From positions 1 to 11,604 of the forward strand of contig DATCLN010000134.1 in the NCBI GenBank assembly GCA_036563895.1: 11,604 bases of DNA. Direction: 5' to 3'. Below are positions 6,168 to 11,604 of the stretch, one piece after another (position 1 is the first letter of the stretch; the number at the start of each line of letters is the position of its first letter). The notes beneath the pieces were generated by a model, which was given only the letters and a program-made list of their open reading frames with translations, was not told the origin of the DNA and searched no databases. This stretch comes from ZCTH02-B3 sp036563895. Lineage in GTDB: Bacteria; Bacillota; Bacilli; Paenibacillales; Paenibacillaceae. Both the position numbers and the translations under genes were made by a program.

Positions 6168-7313
6168 ATGTTTCATCCCGTTTCCATCGTTGTCCTCGGG
6201 CTCACCCTGTTCATGTCCTACCGGCTGTACAACAGCAACCGGAGAACCGCCTACAGGCTGCTGCTGTTTTCCCATGCCCTGTTCATCCTGCACCACGTGC
6301 TCGAAATGACGCTCGGAGAAACGGACGGCACGTCGGCCGTGGCGACGGAATCCTTCCTCACCCCGCTTCGGACCGTCGCCTTCGTGCTGGTCAATTTCGC
6401 CGTGTTCACGCTGTATCAGCCCCTCAGGAGGCGCACCAGGGCCTGGTTTTACGGATTGCTCGCGACCGCCGTCCTGACCGGCATCCCGGCACTGGCGGGA
6501 GAGGACTCCCCGCTGGGCGGCATCCTTCCGGACGCGCGGATCGGGTTCCTGCCCGACGCCCGCTATGTATCCGGCATCTACTCCCTGCTTCTGTGTCCGC
6601 TGTTTGCGCTCATGATCGCACCCCTGATCCGCCAGCCGCGCAAGCACGTCGCCGGGCTGGCCGTCTTTTTTCTGATCCAGTTCGCGGCGCTCACGGACCC
6701 GGCCGCCAAATTCGGCGGAGACGCGGGCTTCCTGCTCGGGATGGCCGTCGCCCTCCTGCCGCCGGCGTACTATATCCTGTTGTTCATGCTGCTGTTCGAA
6801 CGGGTCGTGGAACTCATGATGTCCATGTACCGTTCGTCGATCCTCGACGGCCTGACGGGGCTGTACAACCGGCGTTTCTTCATGTCGCGGCTGGAACGGA
6901 TGCTGAAGCGGAAACTGGTGGCCGGGGTCATTTTTTGCGACATTGACGATTTCAAAAAAATGAACGACACCCTGGGCCACGACCTGGCGGACCGGGTGCT
7001 GAAACAGGTGGCGGACATCCTGGCGGAGGAAGCGTCGGGGATCGGCATCGCGGGGCGTTACGGCGGGGAGGAGCTGGTCGCCTTCGTGTTCCGCGATCCC
7101 CTGGCCGCGGCGGAACGGGTCCGCTCCAGGGTGGAGCGGGAGACGGGCGTGACCGTCAGCGTGGGGGTCTGCCGCGCGCGGCCCGGCCTGACCGCGGAGC
7201 AGCTCCTCCGGCGGGCCGACCGGGCGATGTACCATTCGAAAACCGGCGGCAAAAACCGGGTGACCGACTACGACAGCCTGCCTCCTTCGGAAGATGAAAA
7301 AAAGCTGCACTGA
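6168..7313 (+). CDS. Membrane-bound diguanylate cyclase (GGDEF domain)
   Basis: The protein makes the second messenger c-di-GMP from two GTP. From the ATG at 6168 it has 381 residues: about seven hydrophobic segments in residues 5-210 (for example LLLFSHALFILHHVLEM and PAYYILLFMLLF), then the cyclase domain. That domain has DGLTGLYNRRFF (227-238), the metal- and GTP-binding FCDIDDFKKMNDTLGHD, the active-site loop RYGGEEL (GGEEL at 299-303) and the ending SVGVCRA...ADRAMYHSKTGGKNRV. No RxxD inhibitory site is seen before the GGEEL loop, so product inhibition is probably absent. Leu replaces the usual Phe of GGEEF. The sensor part matches no MASE type I can name. An in-frame ATG at 6048 would add 40 polar residues; it lies about 12 bases after the predicted transcription start and has no ribosome binding site. 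The 6168 start puts a membrane helix first and is preferred, though it too lacks a clear site. Confidence 0.85.
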   Translation: MFHPVSIVVLGLTLFMSYRLYNSNRRTAYRLLLFSHALFILHHVLEMTLGETDGTSAVATESFLTPLRTVAFVLVNFAVFTLYQPLRRRTRAWFYGLLATAVLTGIPALAGEDSPLGGILPDARIGFLPDARYVSGIYSLLLCPLFALMIAPLIRQPRKHVAGLAVFFLIQFAALTDPAAKFGGDAGFLLGMAVALLPPAYYILLFMLLFERVVELMMSMYRSSILDGLTGLYNRRFFMSRLERMLKRKLVAGVIFCDIDDFKKMNDTLGHDLADRVLKQVADILAEEASGIGIAGRYGGEELVAFVFRDPLAAAERVRSRVERETGVTVSVGVCRARPGLTAEQLLRRADRAMYHSKTGGKNRVTDYDSLPPSEDEKKLH

Positions 7314-7334
7314 GAGGCCGCCCGGCGGAAGGGA

Positions 7335-7363
7335 GACGCCGTACCGAGAGATCGCCCGGCGTC
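7335..7363 (+). other. Hairpin of unknown role between the GGDEF and rsmF genes
   Basis: GACGCCG (7335-7341) and CGGCGTC (7357-7363) can form a seven-pair stem around a 15-base loop, 22 bases after the GGDEF stop. No T run follows, so it is not a standard terminator; it may slow or stabilise transcript ends. The rest of the 7314-7537 gap is purine-rich, with no gene I can support and no clear promoter for rsmF. Confidence 0.25.
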
Positions 7364-7537
7364 GGAAAGGAACGGAAACCATGGGGCGGAACGGCGGATC
7401 GGACGGAAAAACGGGAATACAAGGAAAAGGGGTCACGACAAGTGCCGTCGATAACTGGGAAAATGGCGGAAAAATTCCGGCACGGGGGCCGATACTTTTC
7501 TTAATTGCCAACGGCGAAAGGAGGCGGAGGGGACGGC

Positions 7538-8938
7538 TTGAACGCGCAAGAGCTTCCGGAGGCGTATGTCGCGCGCATGCGCGAACAGCTGGGCGGGGAA
7601 GCGGACGCGTTTTTCGCGTCGTACGGGCAGCCGCGCACCCACGGCCTGCGCATCAACCCGCTCAAGCTGGGCAAGGGCCATCCGCAGCGGGAAGAGCTGA
7701 TCCGGCTCTTTTCCCTCCGGCCGGTACCCTGGTGCGGGGACGGCTTTTTTTGCGGGGACGAGGCGCGGCCCGGCAAGCATCCTTACTACTACACCGGAAT
7801 CTATTACATCCAGGACCCTTCCGCCATGCTGCCGGCGGAATTGCTGGAAGCGCAGCCCGGCGAGATCGTCCTGGACCTGGCCGCCGCCCCCGGCGGCAAA
7901 TCGACGCAGATCGCCGGCCATCTGGGCGGACGCGGGCTGCTGATGGCCAACGACCCCGACCCGGAACGGGCCATGGTGCTGTCCGAAAACATCGAGCGCC
8001 TCGGCATCGCCAACGCCGTCGTCACCTGTGCCTATCCCGGCGATCTGAGGCGGCGTTTTCCGGAAACCTTCGACCGCGTGCTGCTGGACGCGCCGTGCTC
8101 GGGGGAGGGCATGTTCCGCAAGGACCCCGCGATCATCCGGATGTGGTCGCCCAAAATGGTCCGGAGCTGCGCCGCCAAGCAGCGCGCCCTGCTGCATGAC
8201 GCCGCCGCCATGGTGAAGCCGGGAGGCCGGCTCGTCTATTCCACCTGCACCTTCAACCGCGAAGAAAACGAGGAGAACGTCGCCGCTTTTCTTGTGGAGC
8301 ATCCCGAGTTCCGGCTGGTGAAGGAAGTGCGTCTTTGGCCGCACAGAGGCGAAGGAGAAGGGCATTACGCGGCGGTTCTGGTCAAGGAAGGGGAGAGCGC
8401 GGGCGGTCGTGCCGGGATTGGTTCCGGCGGCCGGTCCGGCAGCAAGCCTTCCGCCAGGACCGCCGGCAAGCGCGGCCGCGCGGATCGCGCCGCGCTGGAG
8501 GCTTTGGAGGCGTTTCACCGCTTCGCCGCCGAAGCGCTGCCCGGCTTTCGGCTGCCGGAGGACGGCGCGCCGCTGCTTTTCGGCGAAGCGCTGTACTGGC
8601 TGCCGCAGCCGCTGCCCGACTGGCCGGACGCCTCCGATCTGGCGGGCCTGCGCGTGCTTCGTCCGGGCCTGCATCTCGGGCAATGGCGCAAGGGCCGCTT
8701 CGAACCCGGCCATGCCCTGGCCCTTGCCTGCCACGGCACGATGGCGGCCTGGACCTTGGACGGCAGGGCCGGCGATCCGGTGGTGGAACAGTATTTGCGG
8801 GGAGAAAGCCTGCCAGATCCCGAAAGCCGCCAGGGCTGGGGCCTGGCGACGGTGTCCGGCTGGCCGGTCGGCTGGCTCAGGGCGTCCGGCGGCCTGCTCA
8901 AAAACCGCCTGCCCAAAGGGCTCCGGCGGCAAATCTGA
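7538..8938 (+). CDS. rsmF: RsmF/YebU-like 16S rRNA (cytosine-C5) methyltransferase
   Basis: The protein has 466 residues and belongs to the RsmB/NOP/Sun class of SAM-dependent RNA m5C methyltransferases. After an N-terminal RNA-binding segment (THGLRINPLK), the catalytic domain shows motif I LDLAAAPGGKS (112-122), the motif IV cysteine in DAPCSGEGMF (Cys187), which releases product, and the motif VI cysteine in STCTFN (Cys237), which is the nucleophile. The C-terminal part (about 335-466) has the PUA-like region of RsmF proteins, ending KNRLPKGLRRQI. A Gly/Ser/Ala/Arg-rich linker (about 286-318) separates the two. RsmF methylates C1407 of 16S rRNA in E. coli; Gram-positive homologues may use a different or additional position. 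The TTG at 7538 is chosen because GGAGG lies 7 bases upstream; a TTG at 7505 overlaps that site. It converges with the Cof-type gene, with only 16 bases between stops and no terminator in that gap. Confidence 0.9.
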   Translation: MNAQELPEAYVARMREQLGGEADAFFASYGQPRTHGLRINPLKLGKGHPQREELIRLFSLRPVPWCGDGFFCGDEARPGKHPYYYTGIYYIQDPSAMLPAELLEAQPGEIVLDLAAAPGGKSTQIAGHLGGRGLLMANDPDPERAMVLSENIERLGIANAVVTCAYPGDLRRRFPETFDRVLLDAPCSGEGMFRKDPAIIRMWSPKMVRSCAAKQRALLHDAAAMVKPGGRLVYSTCTFNREENEENVAAFLVEHPEFRLVKEVRLWPHRGEGEGHYAAVLVKEGESAGGRAGIGSGGRSGSKPSARTAGKRGRADRAALEALEAFHRFAAEALPGFRLPEDGAPLLFGEALYWLPQPLPDWPDASDLAGLRVLRPGLHLGQWRKGRFEPGHALALACHGTMAAWTLDGRAGDPVVEQYLRGESLPDPESRQGWGLATVSGWPVGWLRASGGLLKNRLPKGLRRQI

Positions 8939-8954
8939 CGGGCAAAAACGACGG

Positions 8955-9746
8955 TTATCCGCGCAGGAGCTCCTCCAGCACCACCGCCACCCCGTCCTCG
9001 TTGTTGGACCTTGTGACCTCGCCGGCCGCCGCGCGCACTTCCGCCGGCGCGTTGGCAACCGCCACCGACCGGCCCGCGTAGCGCAGCATGCTGATGTCGT
9101 TGTAATAATTGCCGATGGCGAGCACTTCCCGCCGCGTCAGCCCGCGCAGGCGGGCCAGGCGCTCGAGGGCGCTGCCCTTGGTGGCTTCCGGATGCTGCAG
9201 GTCGATGAAATGGCAGTCGCTCCGGTGGATCGACAGCCCCCCGGACCAGGCGCTCCATCTGGCCTCCGCGTCGTCGATTTCCTCCTTGGACCCGTACACG
9301 GTGATGCGGACCGCGTTTTCCGGCAGGTCCGGCTCCTTGCGCACGATCGGGCGGATCCAGTAGCGTCCGTACGTCTCCAGGGCTTCCCGCGACAGTTCCT
9401 TTTCCACATAAAGCTCAAACACGGTGTTGATGTCAAAATGGATGCCGCGCTCGCGGCAATATTCCAGATACGGGACGGCCGAGCGGCGGGGCAGCTTCGC
9501 CACGTGCAGGATGCGCCGGCTTGCGCTCTCCAGGATCACCGCGCCGTTGTGGGTGATGATGGTGCCGGACAGACCCAGTTCCGCCATGAGCGGGAGGGTG
9601 CTGACGGGACTTCTTCCCGTGCACAGCACGATCTCCGCGCCCGCGGCCGCCGTCTCCCGGATCGCCCTGCGCACGCGCGGCCGGAGCTTCCCCTCGTCGT
9701 CCAGCAGCGTCCCGTCCACGTCAATGGCGATCAACCGGTATTGCAT
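8955..9746 (-). CDS. Cof-type HAD-IIB family phosphatase
   Basis: The protein has 263 residues, normal for the Cof/YbiV-type HAD hydrolases that dephosphorylate sugar phosphates, flavin mononucleotide or related small molecules in the cytoplasm. Motif I is AIDVDGTLLD (nucleophile Asp9, acid/base Asp11), motif II LCTGRS (Thr43), motif III Lys190 in EATKGSALE, and motif IV AIGNYYNDISML (Asn216, Asp217; Asn213 stands where Asp is more usual). The C2-type cap lies between about 85 and 185. The ATG at 9746-9744 begins MQYRLIAID and has AAGGAG 10 bases upstream; the longer reading to 9827 lies inside the pseudouridine synthase gene and has no homology signal. The gene follows the pseudouridine synthase by 20 bases and is probably in its operon. 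Confidence 0.9.
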   Translation of the reverse strand: MQYRLIAIDVDGTLLDDEGKLRPRVRRAIRETAAAGAEIVLCTGRSPVSTLPLMAELGLSGTIITHNGAVILESASRRILHVAKLPRRSAVPYLEYCRERGIHFDINTVFELYVEKELSREALETYGRYWIRPIVRKEPDLPENAVRITVYGSKEEIDDAEARWSAWSGGLSIHRSDCHFIDLQHPEATKGSALERLARLRGLTRREVLAIGNYYNDISMLRYAGRSVAVANAPAEVRAAAGEVTRSNNEDGVAVVLEELLRG

Positions 9747-9766
9747 GGAAAACAAGACTCCTTCGT

Positions 9767-10777
9767 TCAGGTTTCTCTCCCCTGTCCCCGCAGCGCTTCT
9801 TCCTCGTCCGGCGTCAGCTCCCGCCACTGGCCCGGTTCGAGCGCCGGATCCAGCCGCAGGGCGCCCACGGCCACCCGCCGCAGATAAAGCACCTTTTTGC
9901 CTGCCGCCGCAAACATCCGCTTGACCTGGTGGAACTTTCCTTCCCGAATCGCCAATTCCACCCAGCTGACGGTCGCCCCGTCCCGCACCGCCTCTTCCCA
10001 GGCGCTTCGGTTCAGGGCCGGCTCCTCCGCAAGCCGGCGGGCAGCCTGCCGCATTTCCAGGATCGCCTCAGCTTCGGCGGATTCCGCTTCTCCCGGCGAT
10101 TGGGCCTTATCCGACAAACCGGTCCTGTTCGGCGCCCATGCCGCGCCGGGAGCCCCGGCTGCGTCCGGCGAGCCGGCTTCGCCCGAAGCTCTTTCCCCGT
10201 CCGGCGGTTCCCCGATGCCGGAAGCGGCTTCGGCCAACGCCGCCGCCGGCATGGAAGCGAGCACCGTGAGCCGGGCCGGCATCGTCACGTATCCGTCGTC
10301 CAGCGCCACGCCGGCGGCGAAAGCTTCCGCGTCCGCGGCGTCCATTTTGCCCCGCACCAGGGCCCGGTAAATCTTGTACACGGCCTTGCGCGGCGACGTC
10401 AGCCCGTGCGCCAGCTTGCCGTCGTTGGTGAGGAGCAGAAGCCCTTCCGCGTCCTTGTCCAGCCTGCCGACCGGAAACAGCCCGTGCCAGCGGAGATCAT
10501 CCGGCAAGAGCCCGAGCACCGTCCGCTCCCGCGCGTCTTCCGTGGCCGACACGACGCCCGCCGGCTTGTGCAGCATGATGTACCGGAATTCGCGGTACGT
10601 CACCGCACGCCCGTGCACGCACACTTCGTCCTCCGCCGGACGCACGTGCATGCCCGGATCGGAAACCGGCCTTCCGTTGACCGTGACCGCGCCTTCCCGG
10701 ATCAGGCGCTTGATGTCGCTTCGCGTTCCGTAGCCCTCGTGGGCAAGCATTTTGTCCAGCCGCATCGACGGTTTCAC
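9767..10777 (-). CDS. RsuA-family rRNA pseudouridine synthase with a large internal insertion
   Basis: The protein has 336 residues. An S4 RNA-binding domain (about 5-55, MRLDKMLAHEGYGTRSDIKR) precedes the catalytic domain with GRLDKDAEGLLLLTNDG, where Asp107 is the catalytic aspartate. The C-terminal motif REGKFHQVKRMFAAAGKKV matches the RsuA branch, which makes pseudouridine 516 in 16S rRNA in E. coli, better than RluB or RluF, where NRQVRRM is usual. RsuA proteins are about 230-250 residues. The excess is a block from about 176 to 269, rich in Ala, Gly, Glu, Ser and Pro, inserted between two core strands. The GTG at 10777-10775 is chosen because AGGAGG (complement of 10785-10790) lies 7 bases upstream and because the promoter at 10825-10853 would start transcription only about 2 bases before the alternative ATG at 10816. 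The Cof-type gene follows. Confidence 0.88.
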   Translation of the reverse strand: MKPSMRLDKMLAHEGYGTRSDIKRLIREGAVTVNGRPVSDPGMHVRPAEDEVCVHGRAVTYREFRYIMLHKPAGVVSATEDARERTVLGLLPDDLRWHGLFPVGRLDKDAEGLLLLTNDGKLAHGLTSPRKAVYKIYRALVRGKMDAADAEAFAAGVALDDGYVTMPARLTVLASMPAAALAEAASGIGEPPDGERASGEAGSPDAAGAPGAAWAPNRTGLSDKAQSPGEAESAEAEAILEMRQAARRLAEEPALNRSAWEEAVRDGATVSWVELAIREGKFHQVKRMFAAAGKKVLYLRRVAVGALRLDPALEPGQWRELTPDEEEALRGQGRET

Positions 10778-10824
10778 CGCCGCGCCTCCTTCCGGGCCTT
10801 CGGCCGTGGGGTTCATTACTATGT

Positions 10825-10853
10825 AGCCTAGGCGTTCGCGTGGCGTTCGTCAA
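10825..10853 (-). promoter_or_regulatory. Promoter for the pseudouridine synthase-phosphatase operon
   Basis: On the minus strand TTGACG (complement of 10848-10853, five of six to the -35 consensus) is followed after exactly 17 bases by TAGGCT (complement of 10825-10830, three of six to the -10). Transcription would start near 10818, giving a leader of about 40 bases to the GTG start at 10777. Confidence 0.5.
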
Positions 10854-11086
10854 GGGCGGGGACGGAAGCGCCCCCCGATTCGGGCTTGCCGCCGAATTTG
10901 TGACGTTTTTTCGACAATTCGACCGCCCCACGGATTCCGAAAGGCCGGCCCACAAACCGGAACGCTCAACCGCTCGTAATAGAGACTGGGAAACGGACAA
11001 AAACCCCGGCGTGCGCCAAAGCCCGGATTCCTGCGGAATCCGCCGGCCGGGCGGGGACAGGCGCCCGCAAGGCCGATCATCCGTCT
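10854..11086. other. Non-coding divergent intergenic region
   Basis: This stretch lies between the two outward-facing promoters. It is mixed in composition, with short T and A runs (for example GTTTTTTCG near 10905), and no reading with a start signal. A plus-strand reading of 105 codons starting at 10840 crosses it but has no ribosome binding site and also covers the downstream promoter, so it is not counted. The only clear structure is the palindrome at 11024-11042. Confidence 0.5.
11024..11042. repeat. Perfect 8-base inverted repeat (possible operator or hairpin)
   Basis: CGGATTCC and GGAATCCG flank a three-base TGC centre. It lies 45 bases upstream of the -35 of the thioredoxin-like gene. 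It has no T run on the plus strand and only a weak one on the minus strand, so a protein-binding site is as likely as a terminator. Confidence 0.4.
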
Positions 11087-11114
11087 TTGAGGGGTGGAAC
11101 GTTTCCGATATAAT
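11087..11114 (+). promoter_or_regulatory. Sigma-A-type promoter for the thioredoxin-like gene
   Basis: TTGAGG (11087-11092, four of six) and a perfect TATAAT (11109-11114) are separated by 16 bases. Transcription would start near 11121, leaving a leader of about 75 bases to the GTG at 11197. Confidence 0.7.
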
Positions 11115-11196
11115 ACTGGTGTACCCGGACCGCGGACCGTTTTTGCGCGAAACATGAGGACGAGGCCGGACGACGAAAGAGGCGGGGGGACTTTCC

Positions 11197-11604
11197 GTGA
11201 GCATCAAAAGGCTGTCCATTTTTCTCGGCATCCTGATTCTGCTTGGCGGAGCGCTTTTCTTCATCAACCGGGCGCAAACAACGGTGTACGGGAAGCCGGC
11301 CAGCCAGCTGAACCCGTCGACGCGGGAAATTCTCAACGATCCCAACTACCAGAACATCCTGCTGCCCAAAGAGCTGGAACGGAAACTGAAGAACAAGGAA
11401 AGCTTTTTTGTTTATTATTTCGCGTCCAATTGCCCGTTCTGCCGGACCACGACGCCCCTCGTCAAGCCGCTGGCGGACGAGCTCGGCGTCAATCTGCACC
11501 TGTTCAACGTGCTGGAATTCCCCGAATACATGGTGAAGCAGGGCATCGACGCCACCCCGACGACCGTGTACTACAGGGAAGGTGTGAAAGTCGAATCCAT
11601 CGAG
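11197..11604 (+). CDS. Membrane-anchored thioredoxin-fold protein (CPFC), cut by window edge
   Basis: 136 codons are present and the frame is open to the window end. The start is a GTG at 11197-11199 with a G-rich AGGCGGGGGGA ribosome binding site 6-7 bases upstream; there is no nearby ATG in frame. A basic start (SIKR) and one hydrophobic helix (about 7-23, LSIFLGILILLGGALFF) act as a signal anchor, placing the rest outside the membrane. The thioredoxin fold shows FFVYYFASNCPFCRTTTP with the redox pair Cys79 and Cys82, and the cis-proline loop IDATPTTVYY (Pro121). Proteins of this design act as thiol-disulfide oxidoreductases outside the cytoplasm, either making or reducing disulfides. The direction cannot be told from this part, and no DsbB-like partner is in view. 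It has its own promoter. Confidence 0.85.
   Translation, partial: MSIKRLSIFLGILILLGGALFFINRAQTTVYGKPASQLNPSTREILNDPNYQNILLPKELERKLKNKESFFVYYFASNCPFCRTTTPLVKPLADELGVNLHLFNVLEFPEYMVKQGIDATPTTVYYREGVKVESIE

Noticed and set aside
3404..10816. Many long open readings in other frames over the GC-rich genes (for example 3767-4867, 6000-7511, 7433-9058 and 8409-9887).
   Set aside because: They are compositional shadows: repetitive Arg/Pro/Ala text, no start signals, and they overlie well-supported genes with clear motifs.
10840..11157. Plus-strand 105-codon ORF in the divergent intergenic region.
   Set aside because: No ribosome binding site, no family resemblance, and it covers the promoter of the thioredoxin-like gene.
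1..11604. Looked for CRISPR arrays, tRNAs, riboswitches, toxin-antitoxin pairs, phage genes and retron or other defence modules.
   Set aside because: No regularly spaced repeats, tRNA-like folds or hallmark proteins were found. The accessory genes present (GNAT, DJ-1, RidA, methyltransferase) do not form a known or clearly new system.

Overview
The window looks like chromosomal DNA of a GC-rich Gram-positive bacterium of the Bacillota, most likely Paenibacillaceae-like. The basis is strong AGGAGG-type ribosome binding sites, frequent GTG and TTG starts, a YhaO-type nuclease subunit, an RsmF-type rRNA methyltransferase, a Cof-type HAD phosphatase and a membrane-anchored thioredoxin-fold protein. 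The genus is inference; there is no rRNA or other strong marker.

The window has two unlike halves. Left part (1 to about 3356): all recognisable genes are on the minus strand and are small accessory or metabolic proteins. In transcription order they are a GNAT acetyltransferase, a SAM methyltransferase with its own terminator, a RidA-family deaminase with a probable terminator, a short gene remnant, a DJ-1/PfpI-family protein, a 48-codon small ORF and the start of a second GNAT acetyltransferase that leaves the window. This part looks less GC-rich, and the first GNAT, the methyltransferase, the RidA protein and probably the remnant each read correctly only if one extra base is removed. The part ends near 3334-3356 at a sequence resembling an IS3-family insertion sequence end.

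Right part (3404 to 11604): all genes are open and full length, apart from the one cut by the window edge. A GT4 glycosyltransferase gene is translationally coupled to yhaO (minus strand). The AAA-ATPase partner gene yhaN, normally directly downstream of yhaO, is absent, and the IS-like end and decayed segment lie in its place. Divergently, a membrane diguanylate cyclase (GGDEF) gene and then rsmF run on the plus strand. rsmF converges with a minus-strand pair, an RsuA-type pseudouridine synthase followed by a Cof-type phosphatase. A divergent intergenic region with a good promoter on each side separates that pair from a plus-strand membrane-anchored thioredoxin-like gene that runs off the window.

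Functionally the right part is housekeeping: rRNA modification (RsmF, RsuA-like), DNA end processing (YhaO), c-di-GMP signalling and envelope thiol chemistry. I saw no CRISPR array, tRNA, rRNA, phage module or recognisable defence system. The items most worth checking are the cluster of single-base frameshifts, the missing yhaN with an IS-like end at the break, a small coupled ORF with a G7 tract, and a large low-complexity insertion inside the pseudouridine synthase.
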